A stretch of 64,000 nucleotides of DNA from Candidatus Rifleibacteriota bacterium (GTDB lineage: Bacteria > Muiribacteriota > Ozemobacteria > Ozemobacterales > Ozemobacteraceae). The DNA lies in assembly GCA_015233565.1 (NCBI GenBank), contig JADFXM010000005.1:180222-244221 (forward strand), written 5' to 3'. The position numbers and the translations under genes are program-made. Under the pieces are notes generated by a model, which was not told where the DNA came from, ran no database searches, and was given only the letters and a program-made list of their open reading frames with translations. Below are positions 1 to 8,085 of the stretch, piece by piece. Each line of letters starts with the position of its first letter. Within the stretch, counting starts at the first letter, position 1.

Positions 1-34
1 AGTGACCTGAGCTTTTTGCCGATTATTGGGAGCG

Positions 35-874
35 ATGAACATCAGGCTATCAAAAAAATTTATTCTCATGCTGCTTCTTTGTCTATTTTTAAGCGGCTGC
101 AATATGTTTGAAGCAGTTGATACAACTCTCCAAACAAAAAGTGCGGATGAGAGAATCGCCGAAGGAGAAATCGCCTTAGACAAAGCAGATTATCTGAAAG
201 CTGAAGAAATTTTTTCTAAACTGCAGAGGGAATATCCCAATGATAACGATGCACTTCGAGGACTTGGAGACACATTCGCCGGAATGGGCGGTTTCAACCT
301 CTTTTCAGCGCTGAATGTGCTTCAGGATGGAAGCGGTCCTTACGACCGTACCAATGTAATTTTCAAGCTAAATACACTTCCCATACAAGAAGAAACTCTT
401 AAAAGAGCGATATCTTTGCTCTCAACTGACATTTTCCCTTCTCAAGCTGATAGAATTACCAGAGCTTTGATTAATCTTGAACTCGTAGCCAGGTTGTTAG
501 TGGCAAAATATGATACCAACCACAATCACAAAATTGACAATTACGATGAAATTGAGTTCTCAACCAACGACCAAACTACTCCTGATTGGTCAACTTTAAG
601 GAAAGACATTTTATATGGCCCGGCTTCAAGTGGAATGACTCTCGAACAGTCCTTTATGGACCTCTTTTACGGGTTCAATGGAAAGGGAGCTTCCTGGACG
701 TTCATTACTCCCATTACAAAACAAACTATTACCGGCCAATTCACCGAAATCAATAAAGCCACAATTCTTGCTGTCGGCGATCTCACTCAGGAATTGAGAA
801 AAGCTGATTCTTATTATGGCATCGATTTGGCTAGTTTTTCAACCGTTCTTAGAAATCTCGATGGAGCAGATTAA
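35..874 (+). CDS. TPR-containing lipoprotein, function unknown
   Basis: The N-terminus has a basic start, a hydrophobic core and a lipobox (LSGC) near residue 22, so the mature protein should be lipid-anchored. Residues about 40-75 look like a tetratricopeptide unit (an AEGEIALDKADYLKAEEIF-type helix pair). After that the sequence is mostly helical with no domain I recognise. I chose ATG 35 over the upstream TTG at 26 because it places the signal peptide normally; a stop lies at 8-10, so the gene is complete. It is followed 52 bases later by an outer-membrane barrel gene on the same strand, which suggests an envelope operon. A related-looking TPR lipoprotein lies at 31279-31887. The lipoprotein call is firm; any role beyond protein-protein contact is unknown. 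Confidence 0.75.
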   Translation: MNIRLSKKFILMLLLCLFLSGCNMFEAVDTTLQTKSADERIAEGEIALDKADYLKAEEIFSKLQREYPNDNDALRGLGDTFAGMGGFNLFSALNVLQDGSGPYDRTNVIFKLNTLPIQEETLKRAISLLSTDIFPSQADRITRALINLELVARLLVAKYDTNHNHKIDNYDEIEFSTNDQTTPDWSTLRKDILYGPASSGMTLEQSFMDLFYGFNGKGASWTFITPITKQTITGQFTEINKATILAVGDLTQELRKADSYYGIDLASFSTVLRNLDGAD

Positions 875-926
875 TACTGGCATTGTGTTTAACGAAATAA
901 GTTTAGGCCTTTTTTAAGAGACTCGA

Positions 927-2057
927 ATGATGCAATTTAGCAGAAAGTGTAAAGGGTTAAAATCCCTTGTCCTTTTAACAACCATCATGATATTTTGTAC
1001 TCGTTGGTTGGGGGCAATCTATTCTTATTCTCTGGATTATGAAACTTCCAGGACAAAAGCCATGGGGGGAGCATCTATCGGGTTATCAAATGATTATCAG
1101 GCTCTTTTTTCAAATCCCGCCGGCCTGGGATGGATAAATGACAAGTCATACGGCATTATTCAGGCTGAAGGAGAAGTTAACAGTGACTGGCAAAAGGTGT
1201 CAAACAAACTAAATGAGCTTTCCAGCAAAGACACCCCCTGGGACCGCTCCAAAAACGACCAAATTCTTAATGAAATTTCCGGGAAAATTGGAAGAGTTGG
1301 CTTTTCAAATCTTGCGTATTATCTTGGAGCGGCTAATTTCGGCGTTGGATTCCTCTGCCAGGGCTTGACCGATTTTGAAGTAGTCAATCCCGTAACTCCC
1401 AAAATCAGAGCTTTCGAATCCCTTGATTCCGTGTTAACCGGTTCAATTGCAAGACCATTCAGAAAAAATGAAAACCTTTTCAGTGCAGACGCAGTAGGAT
1501 GGTGGGGAGGAACCATGAAATTCCTGTCGCGGCGAACAGCTGACGAACAATATTTTGCAAGGGACTTTGCAGGCCTCTCCAAAAGTGATATGAGAAACAA
1601 TGAAAAAGGCGGAGCAACTCTTGATTTTGACGCAGGAACAATGTGGTATTTGAAGTCTCCTTGGAGGTCTAATTTGGGGCTGCTCGTAAAAAATATCCTC
1701 GAAAGTGAGATTGATCCAGTGGTTGGTAAACTTAGACGTGAATGGGGGCTGGGAGTATCGATCAATCCACTTGAAGGTCCTCCCGGGAGAAATAAGAAAC
1801 TTACTCTTGCAGCCGATTATTGGTATGACAACCCAGATTCCAGTGTCTTTTCACGATTTAGATTCGGCGGGGAAGCCCAGGTTAACCGATGGCTTGTTTT
1901 ACGAGCCGGTATTCGTGGAGGATACCTTTCCGGGGGTTTTGGCGCCGATTTCAAAACTGTGAAATTGGATTTTTCAACTTATTCCGAAGAAATTGGTATC
2001 AGGCCTGGTGATAAAGAAGACCGCCGTTACACTTTGGGCTTGGGCGTGGAGTTTTGA
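927..2057 (+). CDS. Outer-membrane beta-barrel protein (PorV/TraF-like)
   Basis: The protein has a signal sequence (hydrophobic residues about 12-30) followed by the pattern typical of FadL/PorV-type barrels: an early GGASIGLSND...FSNPAGLGW segment, where the SNPAGL motif is the family hallmark. Alternating hydrophobic strands follow, and the C-terminus ends in aromatic Phe (LGVEF), the usual outer-membrane insertion signal. Length (376 aa) is normal for the family. Its stop codon abuts the ATG of the heptosyltransferase gene (TGAATG), implying translational coupling. It probably acts in the outer membrane as a channel or structural component. The exact substrate is not inferable. Confidence 0.8.
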   Translation: MMQFSRKCKGLKSLVLLTTIMIFCTRWLGAIYSYSLDYETSRTKAMGGASIGLSNDYQALFSNPAGLGWINDKSYGIIQAEGEVNSDWQKVSNKLNELSSKDTPWDRSKNDQILNEISGKIGRVGFSNLAYYLGAANFGVGFLCQGLTDFEVVNPVTPKIRAFESLDSVLTGSIARPFRKNENLFSADAVGWWGGTMKFLSRRTADEQYFARDFAGLSKSDMRNNEKGGATLDFDAGTMWYLKSPWRSNLGLLVKNILESEIDPVVGKLRREWGLGVSINPLEGPPGRNKKLTLAADYWYDNPDSSVFSRFRFGGEAQVNRWLVLRAGIRGGYLSGGFGADFKTVKLDFSTYSEEIGIRPGDKEDRRYTLGLGVEF

Positions 2058-3365
2058 ATGCAATCCACACTTGTAATCGGATTGAACTGGATTGGGGACG
2101 TAATAATGTCCTTTCCAGCCATTCAAAGTTTGCCTGAAGTAAATATTCTCACTCGTCCTAATTTGGCACCTCTCTATGAGCTTTGTCCCAACGTTCGGAA
2201 TATCCATAAAATCGATTGGAAAAAAAATTCCTTCCTCAATTTGCATCTTATAAAAGAAGTACGAAGAAAAAAATATGAAACAATAATTGTTCTTCCGGGG
2301 TCCTTCAGAGCCGCTTTGACATCTTTTTTATGCGGAGGAAAACAAAGGATAGGCTTCAAAACAGAATTTCGAAGTTGGATGCTTTCCAGAACAATAGAAA
2401 AGCCGGTTGATTTCAAAAAAGTTCACGAGAGCAAGTTATACAAATATCTGTTTTTTTTGTCAGCAATGACCAACCAGGAAATTGTTGAAGTGAAGCGAAA
2501 GAATGGGTGGTCCAAACTTTTTGCAGATTGCAATTCCTTTTCCACACCTCAGCCCTCTCCAACGATTGCCCCCGAAGAGTCTGTAAAGATGGAATCCTTC
2601 GATGAACTCTCACCGCAAATAAACAAAATAAAGCAAAATACAAGTCCTGAAAGTCACTCTGAAAACCAGGAAAAAATTGGGTCTAATCAATTCACATCGC
2701 ATAAAAAAGAAGACCGCCAAATTAGTTCAAATAATTCCAGGTGTTCTTGGGGTAGCAGATTAAGCAACCAAGCTGTTTCGGAGTATCAAAATGACAAAAA
2801 AAGCCTTAAAAAAGCTTCAGAAAACTGCAATGATCTGTCTGATTTATCAACCTCTCTCAAACCTCCATACGTGGTTATTGCTCCAGGAGCAGCATTTGGC
2901 CCTGCCAAAAGGTGGCCTGCGGAAAAGTTTGCCAGTCTCGCTCATTCAATTTTCGAGAATACCGGAATGACAATTGTCGCAACGGGTTCGGGCGCTGAAA
3001 AAGTCCTGACAGCAAAGGTTATTTCCCGAGTACAAAAAAACTCATTCGATCTTGGAGGGAAGACTTCCTTGCATGATCTAATCAAATTGCTTCAAGAAGC
3101 TTCTTTGCTTGTGTGCAATGATTCGGGAACGATGCATCTGGGCGCATTTTTGGGAGTGCCTACCGTTGTCGCAGTCGGCTCTACGGACATGGTTCGAACA
3201 GGGCCTCTTTCCCAAAAGGCAATTCTAGTACAAGGTTTTCCCTGTTCCCCTCCGTGTCGAAAAAAAACATGCCAAAGAAACGATTACAGGTGCATGAACT
3301 CAATCACTCCGGAAAAAATGCTGGAAGCAGCGCTAACATTGGTAAATAAATTCAAGGGAGAGTGA
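2058..3365 (+). CDS. Lipopolysaccharide heptosyltransferase family protein (GT9) with long insert
   Basis: The N-terminal Rossmann domain starts with GLNWIGDVIMSFPAI, the classic WaaF/WaaC opening. The C-terminal domain contains APGAAFGPAKRWP, the NDSGTMHLGAFLGVPTV sugar-nucleotide site and a CSPPCRKKTC segment found in heptosyltransferase II proteins. At 435 aa it is about 100 residues longer than usual. The excess lies between the two domains (residues about 160-270), a Ser/Asn/Lys/Glu-rich, low-complexity stretch that looks disordered. The gene starts immediately after the upstream barrel gene. It should transfer a heptose or related sugar onto the lipopolysaccharide core at the inner membrane. 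The family is certain; the acceptor is not. Confidence 0.9.
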   Translation: MQSTLVIGLNWIGDVIMSFPAIQSLPEVNILTRPNLAPLYELCPNVRNIHKIDWKKNSFLNLHLIKEVRRKKYETIIVLPGSFRAALTSFLCGGKQRIGFKTEFRSWMLSRTIEKPVDFKKVHESKLYKYLFFLSAMTNQEIVEVKRKNGWSKLFADCNSFSTPQPSPTIAPEESVKMESFDELSPQINKIKQNTSPESHSENQEKIGSNQFTSHKKEDRQISSNNSRCSWGSRLSNQAVSEYQNDKKSLKKASENCNDLSDLSTSLKPPYVVIAPGAAFGPAKRWPAEKFASLAHSIFENTGMTIVATGSGAEKVLTAKVISRVQKNSFDLGGKTSLHDLIKLLQEASLLVCNDSGTMHLGAFLGVPTVVAVGSTDMVRTGPLSQKAILVQGFPCSPPCRKKTCQRNDYRCMNSITPEKMLEAALTLVNKFKGE

Positions 3366-3407
3366 GTTCAGACTTTCTGATTCCGAATGACTTTAAATGG
3401 CACTTTT

Positions 3408-3650
3408 TTACCTAGAAAACATTGAAATGAAGACAAATTCTTCAACAAAAAGTGCTATTTCAATTTCCGGCAGGAAGTCGTCAAACACTGATCTATTCAA
3501 ATACGGATCAGGAGATCTGGAGTTAAAGAACCTGGATAATGCTTCTACCAAGTATTTTTTAACTACCCTGGACCCTAAACCAGCAATCGCAAGCGCTGTA
3601 GGTCTTTCCGTGCTTTGCTCTAAAATGGCAATTTCAGCTTTTTATTTCAA
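3408..3650 (-). other. Open frame downstream of rapZ with no normal start; weak HPr resemblance
   Basis: Reading leftward from about 3650, a frame of roughly 80 codons stays open to a TAA at 3408-3410. It has no ATG, GTG or TTG near its upstream end; the first frame stop upstream is only a few codons away, inside the end of rapZ. Its first residues (AEIAIL then ERPTALAIAGLGS) resemble strand 1 and helix 1 of the phosphocarrier HPr, where RPA follows the active histidine, but the histidine is absent. HPr genes often follow rapZ. It could be a decayed or non-canonically started HPr-like gene, or chance. The run AAAAA at the rapZ end could be the site of a frame change. Low certainty. Confidence 0.25.
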
Positions 3651-4551
3651 GATCACGGTGTCTGCGGGAAATCGCTACATGCTCAGAAGTGAGTTCTTTT
3701 GCAAGAAATTCTGTTATCGCCACTGATCGATGGCGCCCACCTGTGCATCCAATGCCTATTTGGACGCGGCTTTTGGATTCCTGCAGGAACTGCGGAATCA
3801 GATATTCTATAAAGTTCTTTAGCCGGATTGAAAATTCGGAACCCATTTCCGAATGAAGGACAAATTCATAAACTCTTTGATCCATGCCTGTCAGGTTTTT
3901 CATTTCAGGAACATAATATGGATTGGGAAGAAATCGAACATCGAAAATCATATCTGAATCTATCGGAATTCCATATTTGAAGCCAAAAGAAACCAGTATT
4001 AAGGGTAATTTTCGCATTGACGCTTCATGCTCAATGATACGCCTTATTTCGTCGTATAGGTCGTGGGGATTCATATCAGTGGTGTTAATTACAAAATCAG
4101 CGCAATTTCTAACTTCCGATAAAATGCGCCTTTCATAGTTGATATCTTCGATAATTCGGCCGCCGGAAGACAATGGATGCTTCCGCCTTGTTTCGGAAAA
4201 ACGCCTTACCAACAATTCATCAGATGCTTCAAGAAAAACAATCCGGGACCTGATTCCCATTTCTTCAACGCCAGTGAGAGCTTCGAATAATGTTTCAAAA
4301 AGCTCACCACCTCTGATATCAATTACTACCGCTATTCTTGTAATTTTTCCATGGGTGTCACGCGCAATTTGAGCGAACTTAGTTAGCAACGCGGGAGGAA
4401 TGTTGTCTATGCAAAAAAAACCGCTATCTTCAAAATAGTGAATTGCCTGACTCTTTCCGGCTCCGGAAAGGCCTGTGATTACGTAGAGCTGAATGACTTC
4501 TCCGGTTTCTCGGGAAACCTTGTCCTTTTCGTTCTTTTCTGCTTCGTTCAT
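3634..4551 (-). CDS. rapZ: RapZ family RNase adapter / nucleotide-binding protein
   Basis: The Walker A motif GLSGAGKS lies near residue 30, followed by the family signature CIDNIPPALL. The middle has VVIDIRGGELF and the C-terminal half carries SFGFKYGIP and the final GCTGGRHRSVAI...RRHRDLE block. These together are specific to RapZ (YvcJ/YhbJ). Length 305 aa is normal with a slightly long N-terminus. Family members bind nucleotides and, in enterobacteria, regulate amino-sugar synthesis through RNase E; here the target is unknown. The ATG overlaps the yaaR stop by four bases (ATGA), so the two are cotranslated. It is the last recognisable gene of a long minus-strand operon. Confidence 0.93.
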   Translation of the reverse strand: MNEAEKNEKDKVSRETGEVIQLYVITGLSGAGKSQAIHYFEDSGFFCIDNIPPALLTKFAQIARDTHGKITRIAVVIDIRGGELFETLFEALTGVEEMGIRSRIVFLEASDELLVRRFSETRRKHPLSSGGRIIEDINYERRILSEVRNCADFVINTTDMNPHDLYDEIRRIIEHEASMRKLPLILVSFGFKYGIPIDSDMIFDVRFLPNPYYVPEMKNLTGMDQRVYEFVLHSEMGSEFSIRLKNFIEYLIPQFLQESKSRVQIGIGCTGGRHRSVAITEFLAKELTSEHVAISRRHRDLEIKS

Positions 4552-4997
4552 GTTATGAGATCAATCGTAAGTCCGCGAATGTCATCCAGACCGGCAAGTA
4601 GGGTTAGCGACTTGTCTTTTTGAAGTGTTTCCTGTGTCAAGGAAACAACATCTTTATCAAGAGTTTCAACTAACTGATAGACTTTTTGCTGTCCATCTTT
4701 AACCGATCCTGGTTCTGTTTTAATCGAAAATAGTTCTTTTTTTATTCGTCCAAGAAACTCACCAATCGCACTTTTGAAAGTTGCAAGGGTATTTTGATCC
4801 GGTGATCTGAAAAAACGATCACCATAAGCCTTTACCTGGGAAATCAAATCTTTCAAATCCCCATCAAGGAGTTTTTTCTTTGCGTCTTTAACGGTTTCAA
4901 AAAAAGCTGGACCCACTTTACTGTTAGAGACAGCTTTTCCTTTATCCGAAGTTGTCGTAGGCTCTATAGAGGGAGATTGTACTTTTAAATCAATCAT
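4548..4997 (-). CDS. YaaR family protein (DUF327)
   Basis: The protein has about 150 residues and matches the YaaR/DUF327 pattern: an amphipathic middle with YGDRFFRSPDQNTLATFKSAIGEFL, then KVYQLVETLDKDVVSLTQ and the final LLAGLDDIRGLTIDLI. No catalytic role is known for the family. In Firmicutes yaaR sits beside tmk, and tmk is two genes upstream here, so the neighbourhood is conserved across phyla. I placed the start at ATG 4997 (GGTG six bases upstream); a GTG at 5006 in the same frame is possible. The stop overlaps the rapZ start. Confidence 0.85.
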   Translation of the reverse strand: MIDLKVQSPSIEPTTTSDKGKAVSNSKVGPAFFETVKDAKKKLLDGDLKDLISQVKAYGDRFFRSPDQNTLATFKSAIGEFLGRIKKELFSIKTEPGSVKDGQQKVYQLVETLDKDVVSLTQETLQKDKSLTLLAGLDDIRGLTIDLIT

Positions 4998-5051
4998 TTT
5001 GGGCACCGTTTATAAGAAAAAGCATTGTAGTTTTATTAGTTCGATAAATGT

Positions 5052-6974
5052 CTAATTTATTCCACAGAGGACGACTTTGTTGCGACCTGCCCCCTTGGCT
5101 TGATACATCGAGCTGTCAGCCTTCTGAATAAGCTCATCCTTGCTGGTTGCATTGATCGGAAAGCCAGCCACTCCAATCGAAATAGTTACATGTACAGGAA
5201 GTTGTCCCTGAGCAAGTGAGGGGAATTCATGTTTCGCAACGTCTTTCCGAATTCTTTCAGCAACAATTCTAGCATCAGCCTGAGTGGTTTCCGGAAGTAT
5301 TATCACGAATTCCTCTCCGCCATATCGAGCTGCAATATCAGTGGAACGGATATTTCTTCTTAATATGTGGCTGATTTCTCTTAAAATCATGTCACCTTGT
5401 TGATGGCCATAGGTATCGTTAATTTCCTTGAAATGATCGATATCAATCATTAGCAGTGTAAGAGTGGAGTTGTACCTTCGGCTTCTGCGAACTTCTTCTT
5501 CCAGTCTGATTTGAAAATAGCGATGAATATACAATTTAGTAATAGAATCTGTGATCGCAAGAGAGTAAAGACGGGCGTTTTCAAATGCAATCACAGCCTG
5601 AGAAGCCAGTGTAGAAAAGAACTCAAGATCATTTTCAGTGAATGCTTCACCATTGATTTTGGGACCAATCTTTACTACTCCGTATAGCTCTCCTTCTTTT
5701 TGAAGAGGAATATAGACAGCAAACGGAAGTTGCTTATTGATTGTCGTATAGGATTGCAAAATTGATTTTCCTGACAGCTCCTGGGAAAGAATCGGACGTT
5801 TTTCCTTCTGAAGCGTTGTCATAGCCCATATTTCAGTAGGATCAATATCGAGTTTTTTGACATCCTCCTGGTTAAGTCCTTTGCAAGCTTTAACTTCAAG
5901 AGCCATAGTATCGTCATTTGTAAGCATCAAAACTCCGCGATTCGCCCAAACTGTTTCAAGAAACATGTCAATAGAGATCGCAATCAGTTCTTCAAGATTT
6001 AGAGTGGAGCTGAGAACTTTTCCTGATTGCTGAAGGGTCATCAAATTAAAAACTTTCCGATCCAACTCATTTTTAGTGGCTTCAGACCGCTCAAAAAGAG
6101 CTGCATTGTTTATCGCCATTGTGGCCAGACCTGAAAGAGCTTGGATTAGTTCAAGATCTGCTTCCAAATAAGAAGTCCCATCTTTTTTATCGCCCAGAAC
6201 TATTAATCCAACAAAATGGTCTTTTATTCTCATTGGGAAAAAAACTTTCAGAGCTCTGACAGCCTCAGTTTCAAACTCAGCCTTCATAAGTTCAATGTTC
6301 TTCTCGTCAGCAATCCACCAACCTGATCCTCCGAAGACTTCCACAATAATCTTGTGATCGGAATAAAAACGGAACTTCGCAAATAACTCTGGTGAGAAGC
6401 CCAGAAGATCTTTGAGAACAACCATATCATTTCGATCATTGTAAAGCATTACTGCTGCACCTGAGATATTGAGCTTTTCTATTACCAAAGTTAGGAGAGT
6501 GCGTATCAATCCGTCAATGCTCAGGCTGTTTCCCATGGCTTTGCTAGCGGAATAGAGGACTGACAGTGAATAAACCTTGCTTTCAAGTTGGCGGTTGATA
6601 TTACTGATGGTCTGATTATTTTCGCCAATTGCTTTGATATAATGTTCGATTGCTTCTCTGGATTCAATCAAAGAATCAACAATTTTGCAAAAACTACCTT
6701 GGAGTTCTCCAAGTTCTTCATGTTTTTCGAGGCTTGGGGATTTCAGATTGCCGTCAACAACTTCGTCAGCAAGATCAGCGAATCTTTTTAAGGGAAGGAT
6801 GATTCGATAATAAATCAGCGCATTTATTGCACCCAAAGCTAACAAAAAGGTACTAAAAAATGACGGAAAGTGAAATGGCTGATGGAAAAGAAGGGAAAAA
6901 AGATACCCGCCAATAAAGACCGAAATTAAAAGAAAATTGGCTTTAAAAAGTATATTTTTCCAACTTTGATTCAT
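5052..6974 (-). CDS. Membrane diguanylate cyclase (2 TM, HAMP-like, 2 GAF, GGDEF)
   Basis: Two hydrophobic helices (residues about 8-28 and 36-54) are followed by a HAMP-like linker, two GAF domains (roughly 130-300 and 310-470) and a GGDEF domain to the C-terminus. The active-site motif is RYGGEEF, and an inhibitory I-site RSTD sits five residues before it, so both catalysis and product feedback look intact. The DIDHFKEIND metal/GTP motif is also present. It should make cyclic di-GMP from two GTP at the inner membrane. ATG 6974 overlaps the tmk stop (ATGA); a TTG at 6980 is an alternative start. The ligand of the GAF domains is unknown. Confidence 0.92.
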   Translation of the reverse strand: MNQSWKNILFKANFLLISVFIGGYLFSLLFHQPFHFPSFFSTFLLALGAINALIYYRIILPLKRFADLADEVVDGNLKSPSLEKHEELGELQGSFCKIVDSLIESREAIEHYIKAIGENNQTISNINRQLESKVYSLSVLYSASKAMGNSLSIDGLIRTLLTLVIEKLNISGAAVMLYNDRNDMVVLKDLLGFSPELFAKFRFYSDHKIIVEVFGGSGWWIADEKNIELMKAEFETEAVRALKVFFPMRIKDHFVGLIVLGDKKDGTSYLEADLELIQALSGLATMAINNAALFERSEATKNELDRKVFNLMTLQQSGKVLSSTLNLEELIAISIDMFLETVWANRGVLMLTNDDTMALEVKACKGLNQEDVKKLDIDPTEIWAMTTLQKEKRPILSQELSGKSILQSYTTINKQLPFAVYIPLQKEGELYGVVKIGPKINGEAFTENDLEFFSTLASQAVIAFENARLYSLAITDSITKLYIHRYFQIRLEEEVRRSRRYNSTLTLLMIDIDHFKEINDTYGHQQGDMILREISHILRRNIRSTDIAARYGGEEFVIILPETTQADARIVAERIRKDVAKHEFPSLAQGQLPVHVTISIGVAGFPINATSKDELIQKADSSMYQAKGAGRNKVVLCGIN

Positions 6975-7666
6975 TTCCAAAGCTCCGGAATTCGGAATTT
7001 CAACCCATTTTCCAGGTCACTATAAACTGAATCAGGCGATTTGGAAGCGTCAATAATCAAAAACCTATTTGCTTCCATTTTTGCAAGCGAAAGATAGCCA
7101 TTTCGAACTTTTTCATGAAATTGTATCTTTTCGGATTCGAGTCTATCAGGATTCCGGCCTTCAATGCCAAGACGACTAAAACCTATGGCAGGATCGAGGT
7201 CAAATAAAATCGTTAGCTTAGGGAGGCATTTTCCAAAGAGCAATAAATGAATGTCTTTCACTAATTCAGCTGTTAGCGACCTTCCATACCCTTGGTAAGC
7301 AAGACTGGAATCAAGGTATCGGTCACTAATAACGACTTCACCTCTTTTTAAAGCTGGAATGATCAATTTAGAGAGATGCTCACTTCGTTGAGCCAACATA
7401 AGGCTTAGTTCCGTTTGCGGTTCAATATTTCCTGAAGTATGTGAAAGCATTAAATCACGAATTTTGTCTCCAAAGGGTGTTCCACCGGGTTCTCGTGTAA
7501 GAGTTACAACGTGTCCCATTTTTTTTAAACACTCGGAAAGTCGCTGAATGTGAGTGCTTTTTCCTCCCCCTTCGGGGCCTTCAAAGACAAGGAAAAAACC
7601 CTTTTCAGGAAGCCCTGAAGGGGAAAACGGCACAGTTTTCCCCCCTGAAGAGTTTCGAATATTCAA
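6971..7666 (-). CDS. tmk: Thymidylate kinase
   Basis: The P-loop FEGPEGGGKST is followed by TREPGGT (the DR(E)P loop), then DRYLDSSLAYQGYGR, all diagnostic of dTMP kinase, with FDLDP and a C-terminal lid region. It converts dTMP to dTDP in the cytoplasm. The start is a TTG at 7666 preceded by GAGG eight bases upstream; the first 22 residues are an unusual extension before the P-loop domain. It lies 12 bases after the STAS gene and overlaps the downstream cyclase gene by four bases. Confidence 0.95.
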   Translation of the reverse strand: MNIRNSSGGKTVPFSPSGLPEKGFFLVFEGPEGGGKSTHIQRLSECLKKMGHVVTLTREPGGTPFGDKIRDLMLSHTSGNIEPQTELSLMLAQRSEHLSKLIIPALKRGEVVISDRYLDSSLAYQGYGRSLTAELVKDIHLLLFGKCLPKLTILFDLDPAIGFSRLGIEGRNPDRLESEKIQFHEKVRNGYLSLAKMEANRFLIIDASKSPDSVYSDLENGLKFRIPELWK

Positions 7667-7678
7667 TTTTTTTCCTCT

Positions 7679-7999
7679 TTATTTGTCATCATAACTTATA
7701 TCAAAAAAGGAATCCAATCTAGTCATTTTGAATACGTTCAAAACTGAATCTTTTAAACTTATCAAAAGAAGGGTTCCACCTCTTTTGACAATTTCTTTTT
7801 TCAGATAAACGAGCATTCCAAGTCCTGAGCTGTCAAGGTAAGTTACACCTTTCATCTCAAGGACGTACTTCCATTCACTCTCTTCCAGTTCGTCGAGCAA
7901 ACGAAAACGTAATTCTTTTGTTTGATGAACATCAAGCTCACCCTCGAGAAGAAAATATTTCGTCTTCTCGGCATTCTCAACCCGGCTCTCAATTTTCAC
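7679..7999 (-). CDS. STAS-domain anti-sigma-factor antagonist
   Basis: A single STAS domain of 106 aa covers the whole protein. The phosphorylation loop reads YLDSSGLGMLV, with DSSGLG the SpoIIAA/RsbV signature whose serine is phosphorylated by a partner kinase. Such proteins switch anti-sigma kinases on and off. A SpoIIE-type phosphatase fused to a receiver (24502-25653) could be the reactivating phosphatase, though nothing in the window proves the pairing. AGGTG precedes the ATG. It opens the tmk-proximal part of the minus-strand operon after a short A+T-rich gap (8000-8085) that contains a perfect A8TAT8 palindrome. Confidence 0.9.
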   Translation of the reverse strand: MKIESRVENAEKTKYFLLEGELDVHQTKELRFRLLDELEESEWKYVLEMKGVTYLDSSGLGMLVYLKKEIVKRGGTLLLISLKDSVLNVFKMTRLDSFFDISYDDK

Positions 8000-8085
8000 C
8001 TTTGAATCTCCAATGCAAGGAAAAAAAGAGTTTCCTTAATAGGATAACTCATTCACTACAAAAATGTTCAAAAAAAATATTTTTT

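Noticed and set aside
3397..3726. 109-codon plus frame after the heptosyltransferase gene
   Set aside because: It runs antisense to the conserved end of rapZ and has no ribosome-binding site or recognisable product.
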